From: Planctomycetota bacterium
GTDB taxonomy: Bacteria; Planctomycetota; UBA1135; GCA-002686595
Direction: 5' to 3'
Length of the DNA stretch: 5,911 bases
Assembly (NCBI GenBank): GCA_013140785.1
Contig: JABFRZ010000667.1
Span: forward strand, 1 to 5,911
Positions 5,224 through 5,911 of the stretch are shown piece after piece. A program made the position numbers and the translations under genes. The stretch's first letter is position 1, and each line of letters opens with the position of its first letter. The notes under the pieces are model-generated. The model made no database searches. It saw only the letters and a program-made list of their open reading frames with translations, and had not been told where the DNA came from.

Positions 5224-5586
5224 TCAGCCGCCAGCCCGTGATGAAAAACCGTAGCGCTGCGTCGCGAAGCCCACCACCGCACCGAGGGCCATGCCCGGGA
5301 GCATGATCTCGGCGTAGTAGTGCAAGCCGTCGGGAGTGGGCAAGGCGGCCACGACGTAGCTGAGCGCGAGCCCGACCACGAGGCCGAGGGTGATGCCCTT
5401 GCCCAGCGAGCGGGACTTGCGGGCGTACATCCCCGCCGCCACGCCGGTGAGCAGACCCTTGAAGGTCGATCCGATCACGATCCCGAGGAGCTGATCCTTC
5501 GGAACCGAGTCGTAGAAACCGGCGCAGGCGCCGTCGATCGCCCCCAAGAAAGCTCCGAGGAGTAGCCCGAGCAGTACCTTCGACAT
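5224..5586 (-). CDS. Small glycine-rich four-helix membrane protein, function unknown
   Basis: This 120-residue protein is almost entirely membrane-embedded, with four hydrophobic segments at about residues 3-22, 33-54, 63-82 and 93-109. Each contains small-residue spacing such as 'GAFLGAIDG' (11-19), 'GLLTGVAAG' (44-52), 'GLVVG' (68-72) and 'GMALGAVVG' (98-106), which favours tight helix packing. Short polar parts are 'FYDSVPKDQ' (24-32), a basic loop 'ARKSRS' (55-60) that probably faces the cytoplasm, and a basic/Ser tail. No catalytic or transport motif is visible. 'GIVIGSTFKGLLTG' and 'HYYAEIMLPG' recall conserved phrases in unnamed bacterial membrane proteins, but I cannot name a family. 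Of the genes with a visible start here, it has the only good Shine-Dalgarno (AGGAG at 5598-5602), which supports the ATG at 5586. It lies 100 bp downstream of the kinase stop, with hairpins between. Confidence 0.8.
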   Translation of the reverse strand: MSKVLLGLLLGAFLGAIDGACAGFYDSVPKDQLLGIVIGSTFKGLLTGVAAGMYARKSRSLGKGITLGLVVGLALSYVVAALPTPDGLHYYAEIMLPGMALGAVVGFATQRYGFSSRAGG

Positions 5587-5597
5587 CGTTTTCGTCG

Positions 5598-5602
5598 CTC
5601 CT
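5598..5602 (-). promoter_or_regulatory. Shine-Dalgarno site for the small membrane protein gene
   Basis: The minus strand reads AGGAG here, with 11 nt before the ATG. The spacing is slightly long but usable. It is notable because the other gene starts visible in the window lack such a site, and it fixes the start at 5586. Confidence 0.6.
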
Positions 5603-5606
5603 ATCC

Positions 5607-5630
5607 GCGGGACCGCACCATGCGGTCCGC
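5607..5630. repeat. GC-rich hairpin in the leader of the small membrane protein gene
   Basis: GGACCGCA (5610-5617) and TGCGGTCC (5621-5628) form a perfect 8-bp stem with the 3-nt loop CCA. Allowing one bulged G, the stem extends to 10 bp with outer GCG/CGC. It ends 4 nt upstream of the AGGAG site on the minus strand and has no T-tract. It could be an operator, a leader structure or a processing site. Confidence 0.5.
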
Positions 5631-5642
5631 CCTCATCTCCAA

Positions 5643-5696
5643 CGGGCGCTCCGGTTCCTTTGAGGCTACCCGCAAGAAATCGTGCCTCAACGCCCG
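5643..5696 (-). terminator. Possible terminator-like inverted repeat at the kinase stop codon
   Basis: TTGAGGC (5660-5666) pairs with GCCTCAA (5684-5690) around a 17-nt loop, and an outer CGGGCG/CGCCCG (5643-5648 with 5691-5696) adds six pairs with an 11-nt bulge on one side. The stem includes the TGA stop of the kinase gene (5687-5689). There is no T-tract, so Rho-independent termination is doubtful; 3' end protection is another option. Confidence 0.3.
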
Positions 5697-5911
5697 GAGA
5701 AGAAGAACACCAGCGCGCGCAAGATCAAGTACCCGATCACGAGCCAGGCCACGAACTGGTGCTTGACCAGAAAGCGCCCCGCGCGCTCGAGCGGCCCCTC
5801 GCGGTAAGCGGAGACGGGCTCGCGGTCGAGGTACGCGGCCAGGTCGCGGGCGAGCTCGAGAGCCGAGGGATAGCGGGCCTCCGGCTCGGGCCGGCGCGCG
5901 CGCGCGATCAC
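5687..5911 (-). CDS. Serine/threonine protein kinase, C-terminal end only (partial)
   Basis: The 74 residues seen are the tail of a Hanks-type serine/threonine kinase whose catalytic domain lies beyond the right edge. 'RRPEPEARYPSALELARDLAAYL' covers the last kinase-domain helix, in which the Arg of 'ARYPSA' and the 'LARDL' helix are strongly conserved. 'REPVSAYREGPLERAGRFLV' is the usual linker to the membrane in planctomycete-type kinases. A transmembrane helix follows at about residues 52-71 of this fragment, and the protein stops three residues later. It therefore has no extracytoplasmic sensor, WD40 or TPR region at this end, unlike many relatives. The frame is open at the edge; the GTG at 5911 is almost certainly an internal Val. 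It should act at the inner membrane, phosphorylating Ser/Thr of unknown targets. The downstream small membrane protein might be functionally linked, but only adjacency supports that. Confidence 0.88.
   Translation of the reverse strand: MIARARRPEPEARYPSALELARDLAAYLDREPVSAYREGPLERAGRFLVKHQFVAWLVIGYLILRALVFFFSGR

Overview
The window is a GC-rich piece of bacterial chromosome with short intergenic gaps. Planctomycetota is the most likely source. The reasons are a Hanks-type kinase tail with the phrase 'EPVSAYREGPLER' before a membrane helix, prepilin-like proteins carrying short Ca-loop-like Asp/Asn motifs, and near absence of Shine-Dalgarno sequences. This is inference; Myxococcota or a similar GC-rich phylum cannot be excluded. 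I see no RNA gene, insertion sequence, CRISPR array or phage gene.

Left part (minus strand, read from 3574 down to 1): a tightly packed operon of four genes. The first three have type IV prepilin-like N-termini, in the order PilV/GspI-like (2993-3574), PilW/GspJ-like (2388-2984) and PilX/GspK-like (588-2378). This is the order of minor pilin or pseudopilin operons, whose products form the tip or initiating complex of a type IV pilus or type II secretion pseudopilus. The PilX-like protein is unusually large (596 aa). It carries a DUF7305-like glycine- and beta-rich middle and ends in seven about 15-residue helical repeats. The fourth gene (1-577) runs off the left edge and encodes an alpha-helical, HEAT-like protein.

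Middle: a 214-bp divergent intergenic region (3575-3788) rich in inverted repeats, then the only plus-strand gene, a DUF72/YecE-family TIM-barrel protein (3789-4490). A -10-like hexamer lies 8 nt before its ATG, so the mRNA may be leaderless.

Right part (minus strand, read from 5911 down to 4582): the C-terminus of a membrane-anchored serine/threonine protein kinase, cut by the window edge; a small four-helix glycine-rich membrane protein of unknown function; and an exported DUF1579-family protein. The gaps between these three genes are about 100 bp each, and each holds clear inverted repeats, so they may be separately regulated.

The most noteworthy items are the repeat domain on the PilX-like protein, the tandem duplication at its start codon, and the multi-hairpin element in the divergent intergenic region. 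Otherwise this looks like an ordinary chromosomal region with a lineage-specific pseudopilin operon.
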